This document shows, one piece after another, positions 1 through 6,574 of a DNA stretch of 13,662 nt. Position numbers and translations under genes: made by a program. Positions within the stretch are counted from its first letter, which is position 1. Every line of letters begins with the position of its first letter. Origin of the DNA: an uncultured Hyphomicrobiales bacterium (GTDB lineage Bacteria > Pseudomonadota > Alphaproteobacteria > Rhizobiales > Beijerinckiaceae); contig CAIXDD010000491.1 of NCBI GenBank assembly GCA_903918155.1, forward strand, positions 1 to 13,662, given 5' to 3'. The notes below the pieces were generated by a model. The model searched no databases and had not been told where the DNA came from. It worked only from the letters and a program-made list of their open reading frames with translations.

Positions 1-32
1 ACGGATATTCGCCGGAGGCTTGGATGACGGCT

Positions 33-106
33 TGGCTGGGGGACCTGGATTCGAACCAAGATTAACGGAGTCAGAGTCCGCTGTTCTACCGTTGAACTAT
101 CCCCCA
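33..106 (-). tRNA. tRNA-Gln (anticodon CUG)
   Basis: Read on the minus strand this is a complete 74-nt tRNA cloverleaf with an encoded CCA end. The acceptor stem pairs TGGGGGA (106-100) with TCCCCCA (43-37), followed by discriminator G and CCA at 36-33. The anticodon stem GCGGA/TCCGT encloses the loop CTCTGAC, giving anticodon CTG, which reads the Gln codon CAG. The T-arm contains the canonical GGTTCGAATCC. The T-A first acceptor pair (U1-A72) is usual for bacterial tRNA-Gln. Identity rests on the anticodon and the fold, both read directly. It is transcribed away from ppx. Confidence 0.96.
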
Positions 107-108
107 GG

Positions 109-128
109 AAGCGCCGCATCAGGCGCTT
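109..128 (-). promoter_or_regulatory. Second stem-loop immediately 5' of tRNA-Gln
   Basis: AAGCGCC (109-115) and GGCGCTT (122-128) form a perfect 7-bp stem with a 6-nt loop, ending two bases before the mature tRNA 5' end. This is the position expected for a precursor structure near the RNase P cleavage site. No T-run follows it, so termination is unlikely. Confidence 0.4.
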
Positions 129-137
129 GCAAGGAAA

Positions 138-174
138 GGGACGGGGCGCGCGAAGCTCGCGCGGGCACCGTCCC
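138..174 (-). promoter_or_regulatory. Large stem-loop in the tRNA-Gln leader
   Basis: A two-part hairpin lies between the putative tRNA promoter and the tRNA. The outer arms GGGACGG (138-144) and CCGTCCC (168-174) pair perfectly. The inner arms CGCGCGA (147-153) and TCGCGCG (157-163) pair perfectly around a 3-nt loop. On the minus strand the hairpin is followed by TTTCCTT, which resembles a weak intrinsic terminator. It could be a leader-processing structure, an attenuator, or the terminator of a gene that once lay upstream. Confidence 0.45.
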
Positions 175-187
175 GCCGGCGTGGCGT

Positions 188-216
188 TGTTTAGGCGTGG
201 CCCCCGCCCCTGTCAA
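188..216 (-). promoter_or_regulatory. Putative sigma-70 promoter of the tRNA-Gln gene
   Basis: The minus strand carries a perfect TTGACA -35 box (216-211), a 17-bp spacer and TAAACA (193-188) as -10. This is a strong match for a housekeeping promoter and points at the tRNA. Initiation would fall near 181, leaving a leader of about 75 nt before the mature 5' end at 106. The match is seen directly; activity is inferred. Confidence 0.6.
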
Positions 217-280
217 CCGCCGGCGCAGCGCAGGGGCCAAGGGGCGGTTAAGCGTCGGGGCGGGCGTTCTTTCGCTGGCC

Positions 281-310
281 TTGGCGCCGTCCTTGGCGCA
301 TGCTTACATT
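281..310 (+). promoter_or_regulatory. Possible promoter for the ppx-rlmE pair
   Basis: TTGGCG (281-286), an 18-bp spacer and TACATT (305-310) resemble a -35/-10 pair located about 37 bp before the chosen ppx start. The match is partial (four of six bases at -10), so this is a weak candidate. The rest of 107-346 shows no gene. Confidence 0.3.
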
Positions 311-346
311 TCGCACGAACAGCGCCCGGCTGCGGCCGGTTGCGCC

Positions 347-1477
347 ATGGAGTTTTCATTGTCGAGGCATTGGACCGGCGCCGTCGAGGCCGGGGCCGCA
401 GGCGGGTTCGCCGGCGCGCCGCGCGGCGGCCCCCCTTCCTCGGGTCTGGGCGCGGCGGAGGATTCGGCCGCGGCCCGTCGGCCGTCGCAGACCTACGCCG
501 CGCTTGACCTGGGCACGAACAATTGCCGATTGCTGATCGCCCGCCCCACGCATGAGGGGTTTCGGGTGGTGGATGCGTTTTCGCGCATCGTGCGCCTGGG
601 CGAGGGGCTCGCCCATTCCGGTCGCCTCAGCGAGGGCGCGATCCAGCGCACGCTGGGCGCGCTGGCGGTCTGCCGCGACAAGATGCGCGCCAAGGCCGTC
701 ACCCGCGCGCGCCTGATCGCGACGGAAGCCTGCCGCGCGGCGCTGAACGGCGGGGAATTCCTGTCGCGCGTGCGCGAAGACGTGGGCATGGATCTCGAAG
801 TCGTGGACCGCGAGACCGAGGCGCATCTGGCGGCCGCCGGCTGCGCCGCGCTGGCCGATCGCGAGGCGCGCTCGCTGGTTCTGTTCGACATCGGCGGCGG
901 CTCCACGGAAATCGTCTGGCTCGCCGGCGAGGAAGCGGGCGCGTCGCTGCGCGAGCGCGTGCGCGCGTGGACGTCGCTGCAAATGGGCGTCGTCACGCTG
1001 GCGGAGAAATTCGGCGGCCATGATGTGGACGACGCCGCCTTCGAGGCCATGGTGGCGCATGTGGCCGAAGCATTGGTGCCCTTCGTCGCGCAGACGGCCG
1101 GCGAGGCGCGCTGCGAGCGCTTCCATCTGCTGGGCACGTCGGGCACGGTGACCACGCTCGCCGGCGTGCATCTCGGCCTCCTGCGCTATGATCGGCGCCG
1201 CGTCGACGGTTTGTGGATGGGAGACGAGGCCGTGGGCGAGACGGTCGCCATGCTGCGCCGCATGAGCTTCGCGCAGCGCGCCGACAACGGCTGCATCGGG
1301 CATGAGCGCGCCGATCTCGTCCTCGCCGGCTGCGCCATTCTCGAGGCGATCCGCCGCGCGTTTCCCACCCCGCGCATGCGCATCGCCGACCGCGGCCTGC
1401 GCGAGGGCATTCTTGTGCAATTGATGAGCGCCGACGGTGTCTGGCGCCATGATCCAGTGCGCGACATCGCGCCGTGA
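347..1477 (+). CDS. Ppx/GppA family phosphatase (exopolyphosphatase / pppGpp phosphohydrolase type)
   Basis: The predicted 376-residue protein belongs to the ASKHA-fold Ppx/GppA family, which removes terminal phosphate from polyphosphate or converts pppGpp to ppGpp in the cytoplasm. The nucleotide-phosphate motifs are plain: YAALDLGTNNCRLL from residue 50, the second phosphate loop DIGGGSTEIVW from residue 181, and LGTSGTVTTLAG near 260. The conserved ATEACR and DRETEAHLA segments lie between them. The same frame stays open upstream into the tRNA, but that stretch is low-complexity and unlike the family. I chose ATG 347, which leaves a roughly 48-residue Gly/Ala-rich lead before the domain. 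No clear Shine-Dalgarno precedes it, so the true start could lie a little downstream. rlmE starts 12 bp after the stop, so the two are probably cotranscribed. Ppx and GppA activities cannot be separated by sequence here. Confidence 0.93.
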   Translation: MEFSLSRHWTGAVEAGAAGGFAGAPRGGPPSSGLGAAEDSAAARRPSQTYAALDLGTNNCRLLIARPTHEGFRVVDAFSRIVRLGEGLAHSGRLSEGAIQRTLGALAVCRDKMRAKAVTRARLIATEACRAALNGGEFLSRVREDVGMDLEVVDRETEAHLAAAGCAALADREARSLVLFDIGGGSTEIVWLAGEEAGASLRERVRAWTSLQMGVVTLAEKFGGHDVDDAAFEAMVAHVAEALVPFVAQTAGEARCERFHLLGTSGTVTTLAGVHLGLLRYDRRRVDGLWMGDEAVGETVAMLRRMSFAQRADNGCIGHERADLVLAGCAILEAIRRAFPTPRMRIADRGLREGILVQLMSADGVWRHDPVRDIAP

Positions 1478-1480
1478 AAG
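1476..1480 (+). promoter_or_regulatory. Ribosome binding site deciding the rlmE start
   Basis: GAAAG overlaps the ppx stop codon and sits 9 nt before ATG 1490. The in-frame TTG at 1481 would directly abut it and is therefore rejected as the start. The overlap suggests translational coupling to ppx. Confidence 0.5.
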
Positions 1481-1489
1481 TTGAATGAC

Positions 1490-2221
1490 ATGAGTGGAGG
1501 CAAGGGCGGCGGCGGCGTGAGCGGGCATGAGGGCGGACGTTCCCTCAAGGTGCGCGTGAAGTCAGCCGGCAAGCGGACGCTGTCGTCGAAGATCTGGCTG
1601 GAGCGCCAGCTCAACGATCCCTTCGTCGCGCGCGCACGGCAGGAAGGCTGGCGCTCGCGCGCGGTCTACAAGCTCATGGAGCTGGACGAGCGCTACAAGC
1701 TGTTCAAACAGGGCCAGAGCATCGTCGACCTCGGCGCCGCGCCCGGCGGCTGGGCGCAATATGTCGCCAAGAAGGTGCAATCGGCGGAGGGCAGGGGCCG
1801 CGTGATCGGCATCGACATTCTCGAAATCGAAACGCTGCCCGGCGTCGAATTCGAGGTGATGGATTTTCTCGAGCCTTCCGCGCCGGAACGGCTGCGCTCC
1901 CGGCTGAACGGCGGGCTCGCGCAGGGCGTCTTGTCCGACATGGCGGCGAATACGACCGGCCATAAGAAGACCGATCATCTGCGCATCATCCATCTTGCCG
2001 AACTCGCCGCCGAATTCGCGCGCGAAGTGACCGCGCCGGGCGGATTCTTCGTCGCGAAAGTCTTTCAGGGCGGCTCGGAGAACGACCTGCTCTCCTCGCT
2101 CAAGCGCGATTACCAGACCGTGCGGCATGTGAAGCCGAAGGCGAGCCGGGCGGATTCCTCCGAGCTTTACGTTCTGGCGACGGGCTTTCGCGGCGCGCCC
2201 GCGCAGCCCGCGCCGGATTGA
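1490..2221 (+). CDS. rlmE: 23S rRNA (uridine2552-2'-O)-methyltransferase RlmE (FtsJ)
   Basis: This 243-residue protein is an FtsJ/RrmJ-type SAM-dependent methyltransferase that modifies U2552 in the A-loop of 23S rRNA late in 50S assembly. SAM motif I reads VDLGAAPGGWAQ (79-90). The K-D-K-E catalytic tetrad is visible: K61 in SRAVYKL, D150 in SDMAANTTGH, K190 in FFVAKVFQGG, and E225 in SSELYVLA. The D-K and K-E distances of 40 and 35 residues match E. coli RlmE. The N-terminal 35 residues are a Gly- and Lys/Arg-rich extension, longer than in E. coli and probably rRNA-contacting. It follows ppx by 12 bp. Its stop codon touches the stop of the convergent substrate-binding protein gene, leaving no intergenic terminator. 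Confidence 0.96.
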   Translation: MSGGKGGGGVSGHEGGRSLKVRVKSAGKRTLSSKIWLERQLNDPFVARARQEGWRSRAVYKLMELDERYKLFKQGQSIVDLGAAPGGWAQYVAKKVQSAEGRGRVIGIDILEIETLPGVEFEVMDFLEPSAPERLRSRLNGGLAQGVLSDMAANTTGHKKTDHLRIIHLAELAAEFAREVTAPGGFFVAKVFQGGSENDLLSSLKRDYQTVRHVKPKASRADSSELYVLATGFRGAPAQPAPD

Positions 2222-3322
2222 TCAGCGCCCCAGCGTCGTGCGCACTTTCTCCACCACGTCCTTGGGCGTCGCATAGAGGCGCGCGATCAGCTTCTCGACG
2301 TCTTCGCCGCTCGTGGGCGTGATCTCGATGCGCATCTTCTGCGCTTCCGCCAGCAATTCGGGATCGGCCAGCGCCGCGAGAAACGCCTTGCGCAAGGCGC
2401 CGACGCGATCCTTGGGAACTTCGGCGGCGACCACATAGGGGCGGCCGAGCACGTTTTGCGAATAAAACAGCTCCAGCGCCTGCCGGTCCGCGTCGGTCTT
2501 CGCCATGGCGCCCGTCACCGGCACGCCCAGCGCGTTGAGCCGCGCGTCGCCGGTCATGTCCTCCTGCGCGACGACGAGGAATTGTTTCGTCTCCAGCAGC
2601 GTGGGATATTGCACCGAGAGCGTGGACCACGCGAGGCCGCAGGCGCCTTGCACCTCGCCGCGCTCCATCGCGAGCGTGACTTCGCGCGATCCCTTATAGC
2701 CGCGCACGATCTTGAATTTCATGTCGAGAAAATGCTGCGCGACAAGCGGAAAGTCGACATTCGTGCCGCCGTCCGCCGTTGCGCCGAGGATCATCTCCGC
2801 CTCGCGCGCCTGCGCGAAGGTCTTGGCGGGCGCGTCCGGGCGGAAGGCGCAGGCGTAGACCTCGCGGCTGGCGGAGCCGAGGTTCTGGAACTTGCTGGGA
2901 TCGTGCTTGATGCGCGCGGCGTCGCCGAGCAGCGGCTCCAGCATCGCGCTGGCGTAGATCGCGCCGATCTGGGTGCCGTCCTTGGGAAGCACGCTGGCGA
3001 GCTGCGCGGCGGCGGCGTTGCTGCTCGCGCCGGGCAAGTTGGAGGGCGTCACGCCGGGCGCGCCGGGAATATGGCGCCCGATATGGCGCGCCACGAGCCG
3101 GCCATAGGTGTCGTACCCCCCGCCCGTCGCCGCGCCGATCACGATCGTCACGGTCTTGCCCTTGTAGAAGGCCTCGACGTCCTGCGCGAAGGCGGGCGCA
3201 GGGCCTGCGGCGCCGACGAACAGCAATGCGGCGCAAGATGCGGCGCAAGACGCGGCGAAGGACGCGGTGAAGGATGCGGCGCTGGCGCGCGCGAAATGGC
3301 GACGAGGCACGTCTTTCTCCAT
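2222..3322 (-). CDS. TctC/Bug-type tripartite tricarboxylate transporter substrate-binding protein
   Basis: This 366-residue secreted protein resembles the TctC (Bug) periplasmic solute receptors, which capture carboxylates or aromatic acids for TctAB-type transporters. A signal peptide ends at about AFA|QD (46/47). It is followed by FYKGKTVTIVIGAATGGGYD and the family-typical HIPGAPGVTPSNLPGASSN, with C-terminal helices rich in Leu/Lys as usual. No tctA or tctB membrane gene is in the window, so this is an orphan receptor here, as is common for Bug proteins. The signal peptide contains an AASFTASFAASCAASC segment encoded by a 12-bp tandem repeat. The ATG start has only a weak AGG upstream. 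A GTG at 3310 (VPRRHF..., 362 residues) has GGAG six bases before it and gives a more basic N-region, so it is a credible alternative. It is the last gene of the LLM/ThDP/SBP unit, 54 bp after the ThDP enzyme. Confidence 0.85.
   Translation of the reverse strand: MEKDVPRRHFARASAASFTASFAASCAASCAALLFVGAAGPAPAFAQDVEAFYKGKTVTIVIGAATGGGYDTYGRLVARHIGRHIPGAPGVTPSNLPGASSNAAAAQLASVLPKDGTQIGAIYASAMLEPLLGDAARIKHDPSKFQNLGSASREVYACAFRPDAPAKTFAQAREAEMILGATADGGTNVDFPLVAQHFLDMKFKIVRGYKGSREVTLAMERGEVQGACGLAWSTLSVQYPTLLETKQFLVVAQEDMTGDARLNALGVPVTGAMAKTDADRQALELFYSQNVLGRPYVVAAEVPKDRVGALRKAFLAALADPELLAEAQKMRIEITPTSGEDVEKLIARLYATPKDVVEKVRTTLGR
3228..3287 (-). repeat. 12-bp tandem repeat inside the signal-peptide coding region
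   Basis: Units begin at 3228, 3240, 3252, 3264 and 3276 on the plus strand (GCGGCGCAAGAT, GCGGCGCAAGAC, GCGGCGAAGGAC, GCGGTGAAGGAT, GCGGCGCTGGCG). The first two differ by one base and the rest drift. Twelve is a multiple of three, so gain or loss of units keeps the reading frame and lengthens or shortens the hydrophobic Ala/Ser/Phe/Cys core by four residues per unit. Confidence 0.8.
3317..3320 (-). promoter_or_regulatory. GGAG favouring an internal GTG start for the substrate-binding protein
   Basis: GGAG on the minus strand (3320-3317) stands 6 nt before the in-frame GTG at 3310-3308 and overlaps the annotated ATG (3322-3320). It is a better Shine-Dalgarno than anything before the ATG, so translation may start at codon 5. 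Confidence 0.4.
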
Positions 3323-3376
3323 GGTTTGACCTGCGGGCTTTCTAGCACGCCGCCCGCATGCGCCAAACCGGCGCTT

Positions 3377-5074
3377 CTATTTCACGAGCTGGACGTTGAG
3401 GATCGCCGTGCGGCCGCCCTGCGCCTGCGCCAGCGCGCGCGCGAAGGCGGGCTCGAGATCGGCGAGCCGCTCCGCCTTCTCGCCGGCCATGCCGAAACTG
3501 CGCCCCAGCTCGTGATATTCGGGCCCTTCGATCTCGACGCCGTGGTGATGGCGCGACGATTCCGCCGCGCCGCCGGCGTAATAGAGCACATGGCCCTTGC
3601 GCATGGCCTCGTAGCGGCGGTTGTCGCACACCACGATGACGATCGGCAGCTTATGCGCTTTCGAGGCGCCCAGCGCCTGCACGATGGGATTGTAGAGGAA
3701 GGAGCCGTCGCCGATGAACAGGACGACGGGGCGCTCGGGCGCGGCGAGTTTCGCGCCCAGCGCGGCCGCGATTCCCTGGCCCAGCGCGCCGCCTGTGACG
3801 CGGAAGAAGGAGCGCGGCGCGTTGAGCGGCAGATGCGGGCGCATCGCCGGCATATGGGTGATCGTCTCGTCGCAGACGATGGCGTCGGCAGGCAGGAGTT
3901 TGGCCGCGACCGCGGCCAGCGCCACGGCGTCGATGTCGGGTGCGGCCAGCGATTGCGCGCGTTGGGCCGCCAGGCGCGCGCGCAGGCTGTCATGGGCCGC
4001 GCTCCAGCGGGCGCGCCGTGCGGCGATCGTCTGCGCCTCGCTTGCATGCGGGCGCGCAGCGGCGAGAAGGGCGCGCAAGGCCGTCGCGCAATCGCCTTCC
4101 AGATAATGGTCGGCGTGCAGCGCCTGATAGGCGAGATGGTGCTTGTGGGGATATTCGCCCATGCAGACGATGGCACCGCGTCCCGGCCTGCGCGAAGGCG
4201 GGCTGAAGGGCGTGCGCACGTTCACGAGGAGAATGAGATCCGCCTCCTCGCAGGGCGCGAGATCGTTATAGCCCTGCCACATCGGATGATCGTGGGGGAA
4301 GTTCGAGAAATAGCTCGACCGCGCGTTTATCACCGGCAACGCGAGCGCGTCGCACAGCGCGACGAGCGCCTCGAATGCGGCCGGATCGCGCCCGGCGGTC
4401 TCGGTCACCACGACGGGATTTTGCGCCTTGCGCAACAGGTCCGCCACGGCGGCGATGTCTGCGTCGAGCGCCTGCATGCGCGGGGCGGGGGGAATCGGCG
4501 CCAGCGTCGCGGGCCGGCTCCACGCGTGCAGCAGCGCCTCCATCGCGACATTCACATAGACGGGGCCCTGCGGGACGCGCTGGGCCATTTCGCCGGCGCG
4601 CGCGACCGTGTGATAGAGCGTGGCGTGCGAGACGACCTGCGTGGCGTATTTCACGACCGGCGCGATGAAACGCTGCGCGCCGCCTTCGCTGACGCCCGCA
4701 TAGAATTGCGGTTCGATGGCGATGGCGGGATCGTCGCCGAAGGTGACGGATTCGCCCGACATGACGAGCATCGGCGTTTCGATCTTGTCCGCGCTCATGA
4801 TCGCCATGGCGCCATGCATCAGGCCGACGCCCGCATGCAGCAGCACGGCCTGCATGCGCCCGGTATAGGCGGCATAGCCGAGCGCCATGTCCACGGCGAC
4901 GTTCTCGTGCCAGCAATCGAGGAAGGCGGGGCCGGGGCGCCCCTCCAGCGTCTGGCGCGACATGGCCTCCCAGACCGGGCTCCATTCGGAGCCGGGCGAG
5001 GAGAAGACGTAATCGATGCGCAGATTGCGGAAGGCTTCGAGAAGCGCTTCCCCGCCGTCGTCATGATGGTTCAT
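3377..5074 (-). CDS. Thiamine-diphosphate-dependent enzyme, acetolactate synthase / benzoylformate decarboxylase-like
   Basis: This 565-residue cytoplasmic protein has the three-domain architecture of ThDP-dependent 2-keto-acid enzymes. An N-terminal PYR domain (about 8-180) carries the cofactor-activating glutamate in CWHENVAVDMALGYA (E57). A central domain spans about 200-345. The C-terminal PP domain carries GDGSFLYNP (455-463) and ends its ThDP/Mg motif with VVCDNRRYEA (N485), where the usual NN is DN. The overall length is typical for the family. The exact reaction (decarboxylation, carboligation or C-C hydrolysis) cannot be told from motifs. The start is secure: AGGAG (5085-5081) lies 6 nt before ATG 5074. 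The LLM gene ends 46 bp upstream and the substrate-binding protein starts 54 bp downstream, both on the same strand, which suggests one operon handling an imported organic acid. Confidence 0.88.
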   Translation of the reverse strand: MNHHDDGGEALLEAFRNLRIDYVFSSPGSEWSPVWEAMSRQTLEGRPGPAFLDCWHENVAVDMALGYAAYTGRMQAVLLHAGVGLMHGAMAIMSADKIETPMLVMSGESVTFGDDPAIAIEPQFYAGVSEGGAQRFIAPVVKYATQVVSHATLYHTVARAGEMAQRVPQGPVYVNVAMEALLHAWSRPATLAPIPPAPRMQALDADIAAVADLLRKAQNPVVVTETAGRDPAAFEALVALCDALALPVINARSSYFSNFPHDHPMWQGYNDLAPCEEADLILLVNVRTPFSPPSRRPGRGAIVCMGEYPHKHHLAYQALHADHYLEGDCATALRALLAAARPHASEAQTIAARRARWSAAHDSLRARLAAQRAQSLAAPDIDAVALAAVAAKLLPADAIVCDETITHMPAMRPHLPLNAPRSFFRVTGGALGQGIAAALGAKLAAPERPVVLFIGDGSFLYNPIVQALGASKAHKLPIVIVVCDNRRYEAMRKGHVLYYAGGAAESSRHHHGVEIEGPEYHELGRSFGMAGEKAERLADLEPAFARALAQAQGGRTAILNVQLVK

Positions 5075-5120
5075 CCCCGGCTCCTGTCTGTCGCGCGGTC
5101 GTGGCCGGCGAAGGCGCGCG

Positions 5121-6317
5121 TCAGGCGGCCTGCGCGAAGGGGGAGGCCTTCACCTCATGCGCCTGCAGGGCGGGCAGGACGTCGCGCGCGAAGCGGCGGA
5201 TCTGCTCCATGAACATGGCGTGCGGCATGGCGCCGCGATTCATGCTCACGATGATCGTGCCGGCGCCCGCGCGGTCGGCCGCGCCGGTGAGTTTCGCGAT
5301 CACCTCGTCGGGCGAGCCCCAGGGCATGTTCTGCGCCTGCCGCTCCACATCGGCCATCGTCATGCCGCGATATTCCGCGCGCGCGCGTTCGGAGGCCTTC
5401 ACGTTTTCCTCGCGCACGTAATCATTGGCGCGTTCGCTCACATAGCCTGAGCCGAGCTGCTTGCTGTTCTCGGTGAAATTGCCGTGGCTGAAGAGCGTCT
5501 GGTTGAAATAGAGCCAATAGGGCGCGTTCTGGCTGATCGCCTGCGCCTTGCTGTCGGCGACGAAGGCGTTGGCGGGGATCGAGATATGGTCCGGCGTCAG
5601 GCGGCGTCCGTGCTGGGCGAGGCTTTTGGCGTAAAGCCCGATCGCGTCATGCCGCAGGCCTTCGGTCGAGGCGCCGGGCGTGATGGGAATGTCGCGCGCG
5701 GCCGCCCATTCGATGGATTCGCGGCTGCCGGTGACGGGGATCCACACCGGCGGGCCGGGCTGCTGATAGGGGCGCGGCCAGATCGAGATGTTGTCATAGG
5801 CGTGGAACTTGCCCGAAAACGAGAAATTGTCCTCGCGCCAGGCGCGCGTGACGATCTCATAGGCTTCCTCGAAACGTTCGCGCGATTCGCTCAAGGGAAT
5901 GTTGTGCACCTGATATTCGCGCGGGATGCCGCGGGCGAAGCCCGAGATGATGCGCCCGTTCGACATGCAATCTAGCATTGCGAGCTCTTCGGCGAGCCGG
6001 AGCGGATGATGCAGCGGCAGGAGATTGGCGTAGATGAGGAGCTTCACATTCTTGGTGCGCTGCGCGGCCGCGGAGGCGATCAGATTGGGCGAATTCATCA
6101 GCCCATAGGGAGAGGTGTGATGCTCGTTGAAGGCGATGCCGTCATAGCCCAGCCGGTCGATCTCCTCGAAGGCGTCCAGATGTTCGGCATAGGTCTGCGC
6201 CACCACTTTGGGGTCGCAAAATTCCGCGCTCAGCGGATAGGGCAATTCCCCGTCAGCCTGTTTCAAATGGCTCAGATTGGTGGAATAGGGGAGAAGATCG
6301 AAGACGAAGACTTTCAT
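5121..6317 (-). CDS. LLM-class (bacterial luciferase-like) flavin-dependent oxidoreductase
   Basis: This 398-residue protein is a TIM-barrel luciferase-like monooxygenase that would use reduced flavin (FMN or F420) to oxidise an organic substrate. The diagnostic run RLGYDGIAFNEHHTSPYGL (55-73) is followed by LLIYANLLPLHHPLRLAEELAMLD (about 94-116) and GRIISGFARGIPREYQ (121-136), the usual flavin-binding strand-loop set. SESRERFEEAYEIVTRAW and PVWIPVTGS follow. The frame is open to 6401, but family proteins begin near MKVFVFDLL, and AGGG sits 6 nt before ATG 6317, so I start there. It is the first gene of the minus-strand unit with the ThDP enzyme and the TctC-like receptor. Substrate unknown. 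No reductase partner is encoded nearby, so reduced flavin must come from elsewhere. Confidence 0.9.
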   Translation of the reverse strand: MKVFVFDLLPYSTNLSHLKQADGELPYPLSAEFCDPKVVAQTYAEHLDAFEEIDRLGYDGIAFNEHHTSPYGLMNSPNLIASAAAQRTKNVKLLIYANLLPLHHPLRLAEELAMLDCMSNGRIISGFARGIPREYQVHNIPLSESRERFEEAYEIVTRAWREDNFSFSGKFHAYDNISIWPRPYQQPGPPVWIPVTGSRESIEWAAARDIPITPGASTEGLRHDAIGLYAKSLAQHGRRLTPDHISIPANAFVADSKAQAISQNAPYWLYFNQTLFSHGNFTENSKQLGSGYVSERANDYVREENVKASERARAEYRGMTMADVERQAQNMPWGSPDEVIAKLTGAADRAGAGTIIVSMNRGAMPHAMFMEQIRRFARDVLPALQAHEVKASPFAQAA

Positions 6318-6378
6318 GGCGCGCCCTGCGTTTCCTCGGCCCTGCAATCTCAGGGTTCCTGCTATTCCTTGAGCATTC

Positions 6379-6401
6379 GCATGCTGCGCCGGCCTCGTCA
6401 A
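6379..6401 (-). promoter_or_regulatory. Weak candidate promoter element upstream of the LLM operon
   Basis: The minus strand reads TTGACG at 6401-6396, a good -35 box, but the segment 17 bp further on (GAATGC) is a poor -10. It lies about 79 bp before the LLM start, in the 257-bp divergent region shared with guaB. Only the -35 half is convincing. Confidence 0.25.
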
Positions 6402-6449
6402 GGAAGCGGGGCGGCGGTCGGTCTGCGAAAGGCCGGGGCCTCGCCCGGG

Positions 6450-6494
6450 GCTTTGCGCCGGCGCGCTTTGCGCGAGGGGAGGGCCGTGCTAAGG
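6450..6494 (+). promoter_or_regulatory. guaB upstream region with a 9-bp direct repeat and possible promoter
   Basis: GCTTTGCGC occurs at 6450-6458 and again at 6465-6473, a 15-bp period. The second copy contains a TTGCGC that could serve as -35, with CTAAGG at 6489-6494 as a weak -10 after a 15-bp gap. That spacing is short, so the promoter reading is tentative. The repeat could be an operator. Confidence 0.25.
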
Positions 6495-6574
6495 ACCGCC
6501 GCCAACCCGGCGACGGAGCGAATCCCGTCGCCCGTCCACGCATCGCGGCCTGCGGCCGCTGGAGGACCTGGCGC

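Noticed and set aside
20..346. Upstream in-frame extension of the Ppx/GppA frame through the tRNA
   Set aside because: It would translate the antisense of tRNA-Gln and a low-complexity lead; family members start close to the YAALDLGTNN motif.
2456..5212. A 918-codon open frame on the plus strand, antisense to the receptor and ThDP genes
   Set aside because: It mirrors codon bias of two well-supported minus-strand genes; the translation is Arg/Ala/His-rich and low in family-like motifs, so it is a GC-rich shadow.
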